A stretch of DNA of 64,000 nucleotides from JACMLD01 sp039916305 (GCA_039916305.1 JBDSLR010000013.1:1-64000); one strand, 5' to 3'; shown: positions 1 to 8,731, counted from the stretch's first letter. A program made the numbers and translations. The notes: generated by a model from the letters alone, not told the origin.

Positions 1-285
1 AGAAACTGCTTCGCTAAAAGAACCACCGAAATAGCTCTTCACCATAGTTTTCATAGTTGCTTTTGAATAAGCATCTTTAGATACTAAAGGATAGTACTGG
101 TGCTGCCTTCCAAAAACTTTAACACCAATAAATTCCTTATCCATCAATATTTTTAAAATTGTTGAAACTGTATTCTGATGCGGCTTTGGCGGTAGTGAAG
201 CATCCATAATATCCCTGATAAATCCTTCCTTTATCTTCCAAACTATTTGCATTACCTGTTCTTCTGCCTTTGTTAATATTTTCAT
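1..285 (-). CDS. BlaI/MecI/CopY-family repressor, 3' end cut by window
   Basis: The minus strand reads an uninterrupted 95 codons starting MKILTKAEEQVMQIVWK and running off the window edge without a stop. The winged-helix part is visible: a first helix with the typical TKAEEQVMQIVW, then NTVSTILKILMDKEFIGVKVFGRQHQYYP, the recognition helix and wing of BlaI/MecI proteins. Such repressors are dimers released by proteolysis through a BlaR1-type M56 membrane protease; that partner would be expected just off the left edge (inference). An ATG three codons upstream (position 294) is an alternative start. An array of AACTA/TAGTT half-sites lies immediately upstream, consistent with autoregulation. 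Confidence 0.88.
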   Translation of the reverse strand, partial: MKILTKAEEQVMQIVWKIKEGFIRDIMDASLPPKPHQNTVSTILKILMDKEFIGVKVFGRQHQYYPLVSKDAYSKATMKTMVKSYFGGSFSEAVS

Positions 286-311
286 GTTGTGCATTAATAA
301 CGCTAACTTAT

Positions 312-347
312 AACTAATATTTTAGTTGAACAACTATTTTTTTAGTT
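312..347. promoter_or_regulatory. Four alternating AACTA/TAGTT half-sites, candidate BlaI operator
   Basis: AACTA at 312-316, TAGTT at 323-327, AACTA at 332-336 and TAGTT at 343-347 form overlapping inverted repeats, including TAGTTG-AA-CAACTA at 323-336. The spacing between successive half-site starts is 11, 9 and 11 bp. The block lies 18 to 27 bp upstream of the repressor start and between the divergent repressor and ftsE genes. BlaI/MecI family members bind inverted repeats as dimers, so this is the natural operator candidate; binding itself is inferred. Confidence 0.5.
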
Positions 348-385
348 TTATAAATAAAAATCGCTTCCCTCACATTTTCTTGTTT

Positions 386-393
386 TATTTTGC
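386..393 (+). promoter_or_regulatory. Weak -7-like box for ftsE
   Basis: TATTTTGC resembles the Bacteroidota -7 consensus TAnnTTTG and ends 15 bp before the ftsE ATG. No clear -33 TTG was seen at the expected distance, so the call is weak. Confidence 0.3.
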
Positions 394-408
394 AACAAAG
401 AATATAGA

Positions 409-1098
409 ATGGCTGAAATAATTGTTGAAATAAAAAATGCAAATATTTACCAGGGCGACAGTCTTGTTCTGCAGAATGTAAATCTTACAGTGAACAAAGG
501 AGAATTTGTTTACCTCGTTGGTAAAACCGGCACAGGTAAATCAAGCCTGCTAAAAACTTTGTATGGGGAATTGCCATTGACAGAAGGACAGGCTAATGTT
601 GTTGGCTACGATCTTCGCCAACTTACATGGAAGACCGTTCCTTATTTGAGAAGAAACCTTGGCGTAGTGTTCCAGGATTTTCAATTGCTTACTGACCGTA
701 ATGTAAATGAGAATTTGAAATTTGTTTTGAAAGCCATTGGGTGGAAAGATGAGAAGTTAATGAATGAAAAAATTGCTGATGTTTTGGATAAAGTAGGTTT
801 AAGATCAAAAGGTTTTAAAATGCCTTTTGAAATGAGTGGCGGCGAGCAGCAAAGGGTAGACATTGCCAGGGCCCTCTTAAATTCCCCCAAGCTGATACTC
901 GCCGATGAGCCAACCGGCAATCTTGACCCCGAAACTTCTGACGAAATCATGCAGTTACTTTTCAGGATTGGAAAAGATTACGGCACTACTATTATAATGG
1001 CCACACATGATTATATCGTGATCAACAAATTCCCGGCAAGAATGATTAAAACAGAAAAGGGAAGGGTAGAAGACAATGCCTCGATAAACCTTGTATGA
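409..1098 (+). CDS. ftsE: FtsE, ABC ATPase of the FtsEX cell-division complex
   Basis: A 229-residue single ABC ATPase domain, the usual FtsE length. Walker A GKTGTGKS is at 38-45, the signature MSGGEQQ at 142-148, Walker B LILADEP at 162-168 and the switch histidine at 200. The sequence NVNENLKFVLKAIG and GEQQRVDIARALL are FtsE-like. FtsE drives the membrane partner FtsX, which activates peptidoglycan hydrolases at the septum. No ftsX is adjacent; the next gene is a glycosyltransferase that begins inside the ftsE stop (ATGA overlap), implying translational coupling. A LolD-type lipoprotein exporter ATPase is the main alternative, but the Bacteroidota FtsE form fits better. Confidence 0.85.
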   Translation: MAEIIVEIKNANIYQGDSLVLQNVNLTVNKGEFVYLVGKTGTGKSSLLKTLYGELPLTEGQANVVGYDLRQLTWKTVPYLRRNLGVVFQDFQLLTDRNVNENLKFVLKAIGWKDEKLMNEKIADVLDKVGLRSKGFKMPFEMSGGEQQRVDIARALLNSPKLILADEPTGNLDPETSDEIMQLLFRIGKDYGTTIIMATHDYIVINKFPARMIKTEKGRVEDNASINLV

Positions 1099-1997
1099 TC
1101 TCCATATTAATCCCGGTGTTTAACAGGCCAGTGGATGATCTGGTAAAGGCATTGCGCCGCCAGCTTGCTGCAGTTAAGGAGCGTGTAGAGCTGGTTGTTA
1201 TGGATGATTGTTCTACTGACACTGCTGCAAAGAATGCCAACAGAATGGCAATTACAGGATTTGCTGATACACAGTACATAGAATTGTCTTCCAATGCAGG
1301 CAGAAACCTCATCCGGCATAAACTGGCCGCTGCAGCCAAATACTCCACACTTATTTTTATTGACGCAGACAGTAGCTTTCCTGATGAGCAATGGTTACAG
1401 CGTTACCTGGATGCGTATACCGGCAAAACTGTTGTTATGGGTGGCCGGTCTTATAGAAAAGTACCCGCCGGTTCAGCTTCACTTCACTGGAAATACGGAT
1501 CAGTAAGAGAGCAACAGCCCGCTGCTATGCGCAACCAATATCCCTGGCGTTCTTTTCTTGCTTGTAATTTTATGGTTTCGAAGGAACAGCTTTCCCAGCT
1601 TATTGTTGATCCTCATCTGCAGGGCTATTGCCATGAAGATACTTTTATGGGGTTACAGTTTCAGCAACTGGCCATACCTGTTATACATATTGATAACCCC
1701 GTTTATCATGATGGCATAGATGAAGATTCCATTTTTATAGCGAAACAGGAAGAAGCGCTGGAGAATCTTATTTATCTCTTCCGCAGTTATGACAGGCAGT
1801 ATCATTTCAGTACTGAAGTAAAATTGCTGCGGGTATATAAAAAAATAACAACTGCAGCTGCCGGTAATTACATGCTGGATAAATTAACAAACAAGAAGGG
1901 TTTATTCAGGAGAAAAGCACTGCAGTCGCATAGCCTGTTCTGGCTTGATTGCTGGAAATTAGTGGTATTTCATGCTTTATCAGAGAGGCATGTTTAG
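1095..1997 (+). CDS. Family 2 glycosyltransferase
   Basis: A 300-residue GT-A fold protein. It opens with SILIPVFNRPVDDL, the nucleotide-binding strand of GT2 enzymes, followed by VVMDDCSTD and a DxD motif at 90-92 (IDADSSF) that would bind the metal and sugar nucleotide. There is no membrane segment, so it probably acts at the cytoplasmic face of the membrane on a lipid-linked or protein acceptor. Its ATG overlaps the ftsE stop by 4 bp, so it should be co-translated with ftsE. Substrate cannot be read from the sequence. The gene ends convergent to another glycosyltransferase gene with 25 bp between the stops. Confidence 0.85.
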   Translation: MISILIPVFNRPVDDLVKALRRQLAAVKERVELVVMDDCSTDTAAKNANRMAITGFADTQYIELSSNAGRNLIRHKLAAAAKYSTLIFIDADSSFPDEQWLQRYLDAYTGKTVVMGGRSYRKVPAGSASLHWKYGSVREQQPAAMRNQYPWRSFLACNFMVSKEQLSQLIVDPHLQGYCHEDTFMGLQFQQLAIPVIHIDNPVYHDGIDEDSIFIAKQEEALENLIYLFRSYDRQYHFSTEVKLLRVYKKITTAAAGNYMLDKLTNKKGLFRRKALQSHSLFWLDCWKLVVFHALSERHV

Positions 1998-2022
1998 AAA
2001 TTTACTGCCATTGCTGAGCAAA

Positions 2023-3177
2023 TCACAGAATTGATTTTTGTTCCAGTACTTTTACAAGTGTATGCAATGAATCCTGTGGTGTAAGGCACGCGTTTAAAAG
2101 GGTTGTTCTTTCTTTTATGTCTTCTTCCGTAAAAGAACGTGAAAAGTAAAGGTCAATTATATCTATCATCTCGCCATTGTCGTTGGCAATAATAAATAAT
2201 TTCTCCAGCCCGGTACCTTCAGCCATATAATCATTGCAGATGCAAAACCGGCCGGTTTCCAGTGCCTGCAATAATCTTTTATCAAACCCTTTGTTATGGC
2301 ATCTTGGCAATAAAACCAGTTGTGCCTTTTGTATTAGTTCCATCAGCTCTGTGGATGCGGGGTTGCTTACCGTGCAGATATGGCTTTCGCGGTGATTATC
2401 TTCCTGCGTTATTGGAGTAGTACAAGTGTCAGCCACAACCAATGGAACCGCAATTTTGCTGAATACATTGTCAGTCAGCCATTTCAGTGCTTTCTCGTTT
2501 TCATGGTTTGATAAATCGCCGTAATACAAACAATACATGCCCGTACCAGGTTTGCTTGTTATAGCAGGCGCGGGCATAAATGGTGAAAGACAAATAACCT
2601 CCGCTCCATTGTACAATTCATGAAATTTTTTCCGGTCGTTTGCAGTAGTCGTAATGATAACGGCCTGTTCACTTATTTTTTCCTCCCATTTTTTAATGAG
2701 CCTTGCCTCATTAAATGAGTATGCTTTCTTAAATAACGACTTCTCAGACTTTACTGAAGCGTCGTATAGTTCAGAGGCAATCCCATTAATGCGCACTGCT
2801 AATGTGTAACCTTTCTCCGCTAAATCAGGCAGGTAATAAGTTGCGGCCATGCCCTGGAATAAAACCGGGTATTCGGCTTGTAACAGGTTTTCCAGGAGCT
2901 GTGGGTTGCAGCGTGAGGATACGCAATAAGGGTGCTTCATAGAGACTCCTTTGTGGCCTTCGTTGCGGGTATACAAATGAATATGTTGGGTAATATCGCT
3001 AAGTGACCCAATGTCAGGATCAATATCTTCCTCCTGGTGAAAACAATGTAAAACAATAGCGTATCCAGCATGGTGCAGGCAGCTGATTTGGTGCAACACA
3101 TCCAACATATCTGCGCCGGAAGATGGCAGGGGAATATCAGGGCAAACAATATGGACGTGCTTATTCAACTGCTTCAA
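2023..3177 (-). CDS. Glycosyltransferase, GT4/GT-B-like
   Basis: A 384-residue protein beginning with HVHIVCPDIPLPSSGADMLD, the first Rossmann strand and loop typical of GT-B glycosyltransferases. A C-terminal half reads LLPRCHNKGFDKRLLQALETGRFCICND, which fits the donor-binding region of family 4 like enzymes, though the usual EGF...E motif is degenerate. The start is TTG (3177, or a second TTG at 3168); the first ATG in frame would remove the first strand. It overlaps the upstream glycosyltransferase by 17 bp, so both form one transcript and probably act in one glycan pathway. Acceptor and sugar are unknown. Confidence 0.7.
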   Translation of the reverse strand: MKQLNKHVHIVCPDIPLPSSGADMLDVLHQISCLHHAGYAIVLHCFHQEEDIDPDIGSLSDITQHIHLYTRNEGHKGVSMKHPYCVSSRCNPQLLENLLQAEYPVLFQGMAATYYLPDLAEKGYTLAVRINGIASELYDASVKSEKSLFKKAYSFNEARLIKKWEEKISEQAVIITTTANDRKKFHELYNGAEVICLSPFMPAPAITSKPGTGMYCLYYGDLSNHENEKALKWLTDNVFSKIAVPLVVADTCTTPITQEDNHRESHICTVSNPASTELMELIQKAQLVLLPRCHNKGFDKRLLQALETGRFCICNDYMAEGTGLEKLFIIANDNGEMIDIIDLYFSRSFTEEDIKERTTLLNACLTPQDSLHTLVKVLEQKSIL

Positions 3178-4258
3178 ATAGTTTTTTGTAAAATAGGGTT
3201 AACGTCTCCTTTTCCTTTTCCCAGTTTAGTTGCTGCCTTACCAGCATGCAATTATTACACAATTGGGTATACAATTGTTCATTATGGGCAAGTTCATTAA
3301 TGCTGCGGGCTATATTTTCGGGACTGAAATCATCAATGAGGAGGGCAACCGGCAGCTGGTTATTTATGTCGCGGTAAGCAGGAAAGTCTGAGCACAACTG
3401 CGGTATTGCTGCATGTATATAGTCAAAAAAGCGGTTGGCCAGCGATAGATAAACACTGCGGCCATTATTTTCAAACAGGCTTAATCCAAGCCAGGCCTCC
3501 TGGGTTAATGTCCGTAATTCTTCCGGTTGCACAAGCCCTTTTAAAATCACTTTGTCTGCAACATCATATTTTTTAATAAGCTGTTTAAGTTGCGCCATAA
3601 AATTGCCATCCCCGCAAATTATGAGGGGAATGTTTATGAGCCGCATAGCCGGTATAAGTGATTCAAAACACCTGCCCTCGTTTACCGAACCCTGGCAGAT
3701 AATAAACTTGGAGTCAGCTGCCGGCTTCAGCAAAGGTTTCAGCAAAGGAACATTTCGTATTATTTTATAGTCAACCCCATACATTTTTTTAAATTCCTCC
3801 GCAATGGGCTGGTTAACAGTATAGCCATGGGTAAATGAAGGCACACAGGTTTTTTCAATTTTTTTCCAGATGCGGTAAATGCCGGGGCGGGTTACTACTT
3901 CTTTCATTTCACAGAAAAGCTCGTGGGCATCATAGACCCGGGCTTTCTTTTTAAGACGGGCAACCATCCAGACCGGCAGAATGCTGTCCAGGTCGATGGC
4001 GCAAAAAGCATCCGGTTGGCATGTAAGCAGGTAGCAGAACAGGCGGATATTGTATTCTATGTAAAAAAATTTCCCTTTTTCAAAAAAAGTATACAGCCGT
4101 TTCTGGCGGTAAGGCCGGGGAGCCAAGGGCAGGGAATTGCCTTTCTTTCTGCCGATCAGCAATATACCATAACCGGCATCCGCCAGTGAAGTGCAAATCC
4201 GGATCATCCGTTGGTCATAGGTAAGATCGGTGGTAACGGTAAGACAAATCTTCTTCAA
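3161..4258 (-). CDS. Family 4 glycosyltransferase
   Basis: A 365-residue GT-B protein. The N-terminal part (LTVTTDLTYDQRMIRICTSLADAGYGILLIGR) is characteristic of a large Bacteroidota glycosyltransferase group, and the C-terminal half has IICGDGNF and a SLANRFFDYIHAAIPQLCSD segment for nucleotide-sugar binding. The start codon is TTG at 4258; the next in-frame ATG (residue 18) would cut off the first beta strand, so TTG is preferred. It is the promoter-proximal gene of a two-gene minus-strand unit and is divergent from rpsO. Substrate is not evident. Confidence 0.8.
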   Translation of the reverse strand: MKKICLTVTTDLTYDQRMIRICTSLADAGYGILLIGRKKGNSLPLAPRPYRQKRLYTFFEKGKFFYIEYNIRLFCYLLTCQPDAFCAIDLDSILPVWMVARLKKKARVYDAHELFCEMKEVVTRPGIYRIWKKIEKTCVPSFTHGYTVNQPIAEEFKKMYGVDYKIIRNVPLLKPLLKPAADSKFIICQGSVNEGRCFESLIPAMRLINIPLIICGDGNFMAQLKQLIKKYDVADKVILKGLVQPEELRTLTQEAWLGLSLFENNGRSVYLSLANRFFDYIHAAIPQLCSDFPAYRDINNQLPVALLIDDFSPENIARSINELAHNEQLYTQLCNNCMLVRQQLNWEKEKETLTLFYKKLFEAVE

Positions 4259-4339
4259 TCCGGTCAGTTTTTTAGTATTACCGCCAAACCTACCGTAGTT
4301 TTTTTAATTTTGAGAGGAATTGACCCGGAAATCATTCAG

Positions 4340-4361
4340 TTCAAATTTCAAATTTCCAAAT
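4340..4361. repeat. Heptad array, unit TTCAAAT
   Basis: Two perfect heptamers TTCAAAT followed by TTCCAAAT (one inserted C) lie in the divergent region between the glycosyltransferase pair and rpsO. The same 7-bp periodicity with other unit sequences recurs at several other places in this window. Confidence 0.6.
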
Positions 4362-4369
4362 ATTTGCCC

Positions 4370-4377
4370 TACCTTCG
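4370..4377 (+). promoter_or_regulatory. Candidate -7 box of rpsO
   Basis: TACCTTCG differs from the TAnnTTTG consensus at one base and lies 51 bp before the rpsO ATG. A -33 TTG was not found at ideal spacing; the heptad array occupies that position. Confidence 0.4.
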
Positions 4378-4428
4378 CCGCCGAAATTATAAGATGTCAA
4401 TTTATCGGATGCCTAAAAAAACATTAAG

Positions 4429-4701
4429 ATGCCGTATTTAACAAAAGAAAAAAAAGCTGACTTTTTCACCAATTTTGGAGGTAAAGCAACCAATACAGGT
4501 TCAATTGAAGGACAGGTTGCATTGCTTACAGAACGCATTTCCCAGATTTCCAAGCACCTGCAGGAAAACAAAAAAGATTTCTCCACCAACCGCGGATTAA
4601 TGCAGATGGTAGGTAAAAGAAAACGCTTACTTACTTACCTCAGTAAGCATAACCTGACCAGTTACCGCGATTTGATTCAAAAACTCGGACTTAGAAAATA
4701 A
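4429..4701 (+). CDS. rpsO: 30S ribosomal protein S15
   Basis: A 90-residue protein, the normal S15 length (about 89). The hallmark segments are present: FGGKATNTGSIEGQVALLTERI (the shared helix-turn region) and NRGLMQMVGKRKRLLTYLSKHN near residues 53-75, which contacts 16S rRNA. S15 is a primary binder of the 16S central domain. It precedes pnp, as in many bacteria, but here the two genes are separated by 176 bp holding a very strong hairpin. In E. coli S15 represses its own translation; nothing in this leader can be assigned to that without folding. Confidence 0.97.
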   Translation: MPYLTKEKKADFFTNFGGKATNTGSIEGQVALLTERISQISKHLQENKKDFSTNRGLMQMVGKRKRLLTYLSKHNLTSYRDLIQKLGLRK

Positions 4702-4712
4702 CTATATATTTC

Positions 4713-4747
4713 AATTATTCCCAACCTGTAGCAGGTTGGGAATAATT
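4713..4747 (+). terminator. 16-bp perfect hairpin between rpsO and pnp
   Basis: The left arm at 4713-4728 and the right arm at 4732-4747 are perfectly complementary over 16 bp with a TAG loop, and GTTTTT follows. It starts 11 bp after the rpsO stop. It looks like a rho-independent terminator; its unusual length also makes it a possible RNase III processing site ahead of pnp. Confidence 0.85.
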
Positions 4748-4877
4748 GTTTTTACAAGTTTTTGCCACAATCAGTTCAGTACATTCATCACACATTTATT
4801 AAGGCTGCAGCTTGCCCTGATTCCCTCCTGTCTTAGCAGACGCACTGCACAGTCCTTGGTACAGTAATTCAAAATTT

Positions 4878-7034
4878 ATGTTATCACAACCTATTCAATC
4901 TAAATTTACCATCAGTGATGGCCGCGAGGTTATCATAGAAACCGGCAAACTGGCCCGGCAGGCCGATGGTGCTGTCACCGTTCGCCAGGGGAATTGTATT
5001 ATACTGGCTACCGTCGTGGCCAACAAGGAGGCCAAAGAAGGACAAAGTTTTTTCCCCCTCACGGTTGATTACCAGGAAAAATTTGCTTCTGCAGGCCGCA
5101 TACCAGGCTCATTCTTTAAAAGAGAAGCCCGTTTAAATGACTATGAAGTACTTACCTCACGTTTAATAGACCGTGCATTGCGTCCGCTTTTCCCGGACGA
5201 TTATTTTTGTGAAGTACAGGTATTGGTTACACTTATCTCCAGCGATGAAGAGGTGATGCCCGATGCACTTGCCTGTTTAGCTGCTTCCGCTGCACTCGCG
5301 GTTTCTGATATTCCTGTACAGGAAATTATTTCTGAAGTAAGGGTGGCAAGGGTTGATGGCAAATTTATACTGAACCCTTTCCGCAGTGAGCTTGCTAAAG
5401 CAGACATGGAATTTATTATTGCTGCTACAGACAAGAATATAATGATGGTGGAAGGTGAGGCAAAAGAATGTGCCGAAGAAGACCTGATCAAAGCCATTGA
5501 ACTGGCGCATGATGCCATCCGCGTACAGGTAAAAGCGCAGGAAGAACTGCGTGCATCCAAAGGCGTTACTGCTAAAAGAGATTATAAGAAGCCCGAACAT
5601 GATGAAGTGCTGCGCGAAAAAGTGAAAGCTTTTGCGTCTGCTAAAGTATATGAAGTGGCTAAAGGCGGACTTAGCAAACATGACCGTTCAGATAAATTTG
5701 CGCAGATTGGCGAAGATTTGATGACGCACCTGAAAGCTGAATACAGCATCGCCGAAGGCGAAAATCTGGCAGATGCGGTAAAAAAGTTTGCTAAAAATTA
5801 TTACCATGATGTGCAGTATGATGTGGTAAGGGATATGATGCTGAATGACAGGGTACGCCTGGATGGCCGCAGTCTTGAACAGGTTCGTCCGCTGGCGATG
5901 GAAATAGATGTATTGCCTTCTCCGCATGGCGCTGCTTTATTTACCCGTGGCGAAACGCAATCACTCACTACCGTTACCCTCGGCACACCGCTGGATTCTT
6001 TGCTGATTGAAAGCGCTGCTAAATCTGAGTATTCGAAATTTCTGTTGCATTATAATTTCCCGCCTTTCTCTACCGGTGAGGTAAAAATGATGCGGGGTGT
6101 TGGCCGCCGCGAGGTAGGTCATGGTAACCTGGCCCTGCGTTCGTTAAGGCAGATGATGCCGGGCGCTGAATATCCTTATACGGTTCGCGTGGTAAGTGAT
6201 ATCCTGGAATCAAACGGTTCTTCTTCCATGGCTACGGTTTGTGCTGGCTCGCTGGCGCTGATGGATGCAGGTGTTCCTATTCCAAAACACGTAAGTGGTG
6301 TGGCCATGGGCTTGATTTCCAAAGAAGGAAAATTTGCTGTATTAACAGATATCCTGGGCGATGAAGATCACCTGGGCGATATGGACTTTAAAGTAACAGG
6401 TACCCGCGATGGTATCTGTGCTGTACAAATGGATATTAAAGTAGATGGCTTAAGCATGGATGTAATGCGCCAGGCCTTGTCCCAGGCACGTGCCGGCCGT
6501 TTACATATTATTGAAGCCATGTATGCCACTATTCCGGCTGCAAGGACCGATGTTAAGCCACATGCACCACGCATGGTAAAACTGTTTATTGATAAAGAAT
6601 TTATCGGTGCAGTGATAGGGCCAGGTGGTAAAATTATCCAGGAAATTCAGCGTGAAACAGGCGCAACCATTAACCTGGAAGAAAAGAATGAAATGGGAGA
6701 GGTAAGCATATTCAGCGCCAATAAAGATGGTGTTGAAAAAGCAGTTGCCTGGATTAAGGGAATTGTTGCGGTTCCTGAAGTAGGTGATGTATACGAAGCC
6801 AAGGTAAAATCAATCATGCCTTATGGTGCTTTTGTAGAATTTATGCCTGGCAAACAAGGTTTACTGCATATTTCTGAGGTTAGCTGGAAGCGCCTGGAGA
6901 CATTGGAAGGTGTACTGAATGAAGGCGATACCGTTAAAGTAAAACTAACCGGTACTGATCCCAAGACAGGCAAATTCAAGTTGTCAAGAAAGGTATTACT
7001 GCCAAAACCAGAAGGCCAGCAGAGACAGGATTAA
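4878..7034 (+). CDS. pnp: Polyribonucleotide nucleotidyltransferase (PNPase)
   Basis: A 718-residue protein of standard PNPase length. Two RNase PH domains fill roughly residues 10-230 and 315-550, with FTRGETQSL and the phosphorolytic-site region around GNLALRSL in the second. A KH domain (564-625) carries the GPGG loop at 581-584 and an S1 domain follows (about 636-705). The enzyme degrades RNA 3' to 5' using phosphate and acts as a trimer, often with an RNase E/Y type degradosome. It is followed by its own terminator, so it is monocistronic or read through from rpsO. Start ATG at 4878 matches the family N-terminus. Confidence 0.98.
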   Translation: MLSQPIQSKFTISDGREVIIETGKLARQADGAVTVRQGNCIILATVVANKEAKEGQSFFPLTVDYQEKFASAGRIPGSFFKREARLNDYEVLTSRLIDRALRPLFPDDYFCEVQVLVTLISSDEEVMPDALACLAASAALAVSDIPVQEIISEVRVARVDGKFILNPFRSELAKADMEFIIAATDKNIMMVEGEAKECAEEDLIKAIELAHDAIRVQVKAQEELRASKGVTAKRDYKKPEHDEVLREKVKAFASAKVYEVAKGGLSKHDRSDKFAQIGEDLMTHLKAEYSIAEGENLADAVKKFAKNYYHDVQYDVVRDMMLNDRVRLDGRSLEQVRPLAMEIDVLPSPHGAALFTRGETQSLTTVTLGTPLDSLLIESAAKSEYSKFLLHYNFPPFSTGEVKMMRGVGRREVGHGNLALRSLRQMMPGAEYPYTVRVVSDILESNGSSSMATVCAGSLALMDAGVPIPKHVSGVAMGLISKEGKFAVLTDILGDEDHLGDMDFKVTGTRDGICAVQMDIKVDGLSMDVMRQALSQARAGRLHIIEAMYATIPAARTDVKPHAPRMVKLFIDKEFIGAVIGPGGKIIQEIQRETGATINLEEKNEMGEVSIFSANKDGVEKAVAWIKGIVAVPEVGDVYEAKVKSIMPYGAFVEFMPGKQGLLHISEVSWKRLETLEGVLNEGDTVKVKLTGTDPKTGKFKLSRKVLLPKPEGQQRQD

Positions 7035-7055
7035 ACCTCTTTTCGTTATATAATT

Positions 7056-7095
7056 AAACCCCGGTTCCTGTGTAAAACAGCGCCGGGGTTTTTTC
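7056..7095 (+). terminator. Rho-independent terminator of pnp
   Basis: AAACCCCGG at 7056-7064 pairs with CCGGGGTTT at 7083-7091 and is followed by further Ts. It lies 21 bp after the pnp stop. Confidence 0.9.
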
Positions 7096-7161
7096 ATATT
7101 TTGTAAAACGCCTGGCAGGCACGGCTTTTGATTTTTTACCCCCAGATAAAAACATTCTATT

Positions 7162-7983
7162 TTGCCTAACTATATTGAACTAAAAATAACGGTCACGGAA
7201 ACTGCTCAAAAAGAAATACTGATAGCCCGTTTAGCTGATGCGGGCGCCACTGGTTTTGAAGAAGAAAAAGGGCTGCTAAAGGCCTATATGGAAGAAACTG
7301 TTTATAATGAAAATAAATTTAATGAAATTATTGAGCAAAATGGCGTAACATATTCTAAGTCAGTAATTGAGGAAAGGAATTGGAATGCTGAATGGGAGTC
7401 AGACTTTCAATCGGTAGAGGTCGATGATTTCTGCAGCATCCGGGCAGCTTTTCATCCACCCAATACAGTTACCAGGCATGATATTATAATCACGCCAAAG
7501 ATGAGCTTTGGAACAGGGCATCATGCCACCACCCATATGATGGTAAAGGCAATGGCTGGACTTGATATTGAGAGCAAGACAGTATTTGATTTTGGAACAG
7601 GAACGGGTGTGCTCGCCATTCTGGCTGAAAAATGCGGTGCCGCCAGTGTGGTGGCCATCGACAATGACGCCTGGAGTATTGCAAACTCCATAGAAAATTT
7701 TAATGCAAATACTTGCTGTAAAGTATTGATAAGCAAATCGGAAGATTTTGAAGAGAATGTTTGCTATGACATAATATTGGCCAATATAAACCGGAATATT
7801 ATTCTGAAGCGCATGGGCGATATGAAACAACATCTTGCTGTTAATGGCGTTGTATTACTGAGCGGTTTGTTAACAGGCGACGAACCCCTGGTTGTAGAAG
7901 AAGCGTGGAAACAACAACTTGTGTTACAGCATAGACTGGAGATGAACGGCTGGATATGTTTACAGATGGTAAGCAGCAGATAA
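7162..7983 (+). CDS. prmA: Ribosomal protein L11 methyltransferase
   Basis: A 273-residue class I methyltransferase. The N-terminal recognition domain begins PNYIELKITVTETAQ, and the SAM-binding motif FDFGTGTGVLAIL with ILANINRN further on are PrmA hallmarks. PrmA trimethylates lysines and the N-terminus of ribosomal protein L11. The start codon is TTG: upstream in frame there is a stop at 7147-7149 and no ATG or GTG between it and the conserved N-terminus, while the next ATG would delete about 50 residues. It sits between pnp and plsY, close to other translation genes. Confidence 0.95.
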   Translation: MPNYIELKITVTETAQKEILIARLADAGATGFEEEKGLLKAYMEETVYNENKFNEIIEQNGVTYSKSVIEERNWNAEWESDFQSVEVDDFCSIRAAFHPPNTVTRHDIIITPKMSFGTGHHATTHMMVKAMAGLDIESKTVFDFGTGTGVLAILAEKCGAASVVAIDNDAWSIANSIENFNANTCCKVLISKSEDFEENVCYDIILANINRNIILKRMGDMKQHLAVNGVVLLSGLLTGDEPLVVEEAWKQQLVLQHRLEMNGWICLQMVSSR

Positions 7984-8044
7984 TTCTGTAGTTTTTTCCG
8001 GTGGTTTTAAGTATTTTTGCCTTCCAATTCAACCAATATTTTTG

Positions 8045-8701
8045 ATGAAAGAGATACTCATCATTTTAACGGCATACCTTATTGGCTCACTGCCTACTGC
8101 AGTCTGGGTAAGCCGGTATTTCTTTAATATTGATATACGTGAATATGGCAGTGGCAATGCTGGCGCTACCAACACTTTTCGGGTGCTTGGAAAAAAATGG
8201 GGCACATTTGTTATGGTGGCCGATATGCTGAAAGGCCTGGTAGCGGTTAAGTTAGTTTGGTTACTCTCTTATTATTTTGATCATGATTTAGCGCGAACCA
8301 GCCTTCAGATTGGACTGGGGCTTGCAGCAGTACTGGGGCATATTTACCCCATTTGGGCAGATTTCAGGGGTGGTAAAGGCGTGGCAACTTTATTTGGATT
8401 GGTATTAGGTATTTCTCCCTGGTCTGCGCTATGCTGCAGCGGTGTTTTTTTGCTGGTTTTGTATCTAACTCGCTTTGTTTCTTTAAGTTCCATACTGGCC
8501 AGTGCGGCTTTCCCTATTTTTATTTTGGTTATTTTCAATGTAGATAATCACCCTTATAGAATATTTGCCGTTGGCGTGGCTTTACTCGTCATCCTTACCC
8601 ACCAAAAAAACATTGGCAGGCTGCTAAAGGGAAATGAAAGTAAAGTGCCCATTTTGAAGCACCGCGATAAAAAACGACAGCGGCGGGTTACAGGCAAATA
8701 A
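8045..8701 (+). CDS. plsY: Glycerol-3-phosphate acyltransferase PlsY
   Basis: A 218-residue integral membrane protein with about five hydrophobic segments. The three PlsY signatures are present: YGSGNAGATNTFRVLG near 37-52, DFRGGKGVAT near 102-112 and HQKNIGRLLKGNE near 182-194. PlsY transfers the acyl group of acyl phosphate (made by PlsX) to glycerol-3-phosphate, the first committed step of phospholipid synthesis, in the inner membrane. The ATG at 8045 is chosen over a TTG just before it. A terminator follows directly. Confidence 0.97.
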   Translation: MKEILIILTAYLIGSLPTAVWVSRYFFNIDIREYGSGNAGATNTFRVLGKKWGTFVMVADMLKGLVAVKLVWLLSYYFDHDLARTSLQIGLGLAAVLGHIYPIWADFRGGKGVATLFGLVLGISPWSALCCSGVFLLVLYLTRFVSLSSILASAAFPIFILVIFNVDNHPYRIFAVGVALLVILTHQKNIGRLLKGNESKVPILKHRDKKRQRRVTGK

Positions 8702-8731
8702 TAACAGTTTTATAAACACTGCTTTTAATAG

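Noticed and set aside
7158..7165. TATTTTGC as a -7 promoter box for prmA
   Set aside because: It overlaps the TTG start codon of prmA, so it cannot drive that gene; the N-terminus fixes the start at 7162.
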